Positions 5,067 through 5,456 of a stretch of DNA of 5,456 nt are shown here, in pieces. Positions within the stretch are counted from its first letter, which is position 1. The number at the start of each line of letters is the position of its first letter. The stretch is from positions 1-5,456 of the forward strand of contig CALEKV010000061.1 in the NCBI GenBank assembly GCA_937902525.1, given 5' to 3'. The stretch is from an uncultured Candidatus Saccharibacteria bacterium (GTDB taxonomy: Bacteria > Patescibacteriota > Saccharimonadia > Saccharimonadales > Saccharimonadaceae). The translations under genes were made by a program, and so were the position numbers. The notes under the pieces were generated by a model that searched no databases, was not told the origin of the DNA, and worked only from the letters and a program-made list of their open reading frames with translations.

Positions 5067-5456
5067 ATGAAACAGATGCATGAACATTCACAGGTATTTT
5101 TACGCAGCCCGCGCTTGGTGGCCGAATTAATCGGACACTCTAACATCCGTAAAAATGACTTGGTACTGGATATTGGCGCCGGCACGGGGACTATCACCGT
5201 AGTATTGGCGGGCCGCAGCAAAACGGTGTATGCCGTTGAATCAGAACCCCGTGCCGCCGAAAAGTTACGTCAAAACACGGCGCGCTTTATTAATGTTAAA
5301 ATCGCCCAGACAGATTTTATGCGCTACGCCCTACCCTCTGGCCCATATAAGGTATTCTCCAATATTCCTTTTCATCTTAGCTCACCAATTGTGCAGCGCC
5401 TGGCTTTTGCGCCCAACCCGCCAAAAAGCATATACCTAATAGTGCAGAAACAGTTT
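5067..5456 (+). CDS. Erm-like rRNA adenine N6-methyltransferase (N-terminal part)
   Basis: SAM-dependent methyltransferase of the KsgA/Erm family, which methylates adenine N6 in rRNA. 130 codons are visible and the frame is open to the window end; family members have about 240-290 residues, so roughly half is missing. Motifs in order: SQVFLRSPRLVAELI (8-22, the conserved N-terminal SQNFL-like segment), DIGAGTG (35-41, SAM loop), VYAVESE with E58 (ribose-binding acid), QTDF with D83 (adenine ring), and the catalytic SNIPFHLSSPIV (98-109). NIPFH is typical of Erm proteins (23S A2058 target), while KsgA/RsmA usually has NLPY; this favours an Erm-type enzyme without proving the target. The start at 5067 lies two residues before the next Met codon (5076) and right behind an extended -10. 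It is divergent from the minus-strand genes. The C-terminal RNA-recognition domain is outside the window. Confidence 0.88.
   Translation, partial: MKQMHEHSQVFLRSPRLVAELIGHSNIRKNDLVLDIGAGTGTITVVLAGRSKTVYAVESEPRAAEKLRQNTARFINVKIAQTDFMRYALPSGPYKVFSNIPFHLSSPIVQRLAFAPNPPKSIYLIVQKQF

Overview
The window (about 47% GC by eye, standard genetic code with TAA, TAG and TGA all used as stops) looks like a compact bacterial chromosome segment. Tightly packed genes, a class III (anaerobic) ribonucleotide reductase operon, a BcrC-like PAP2 fragment and small secreted proteins suggest a Patescibacteria/CPR genome, most likely Candidatus Saccharibacteria. The taxon is an inference from gene style, not from a marker gene.

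From right to left on the minus strand: a small exported, basic, helical protein (4388-4765) lies just upstream of nrdD (2072-4189), the oxygen-sensitive glycyl-radical ribonucleotide reductase with an N-terminal ATP-cone. It is followed with almost no gaps by its radical-SAM activase nrdG (1380-2069), a flavin/NAD(P) oxidoreductase of the ferredoxin-NADP reductase superfamily (701-1378), a cysteine-rich putative metal or Fe-S protein (225-704), and the start of a PAP2-family membrane phosphatase (1-209, cut by the window edge). Junctions are 2 bp, 1 bp, a 4-bp ATGA overlap and 15 bp, so one polycistronic, partly translationally coupled transcript is likely. A logical reading is that NAD(P)H electrons pass through the FNR-like flavoprotein, perhaps via the Cys-rich protein, to reduce the NrdG cluster, which makes the glycyl radical on NrdD.

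The control region between 4190 and 4387 is the most informative non-coding part. It has a TTGACA-17-TACTAT promoter reading into nrdD. Two good matches to the NrdR-box consensus flank it, 63 bp apart centre to centre, and a third degenerate box sits in the -35/-10 spacer at the midpoint (31 + 32 bp). This is a three-operator, helically phased NrdR arrangement. The roughly 130-nt leader that follows contains a 12-position stem-loop (4269-4300).

On the right, a 301-bp divergent intergenic region (4766-5066) carries a minus-strand promoter for the exported protein, a perfect 18-bp palindrome, a strong terminator-like hairpin (5000-5041), and an extended -10 element placed so that the rightmost gene would have a leaderless mRNA. 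That gene (5067 to the window end, plus strand) is the N-terminal half of an Erm-like rRNA adenine N6-methyltransferase.
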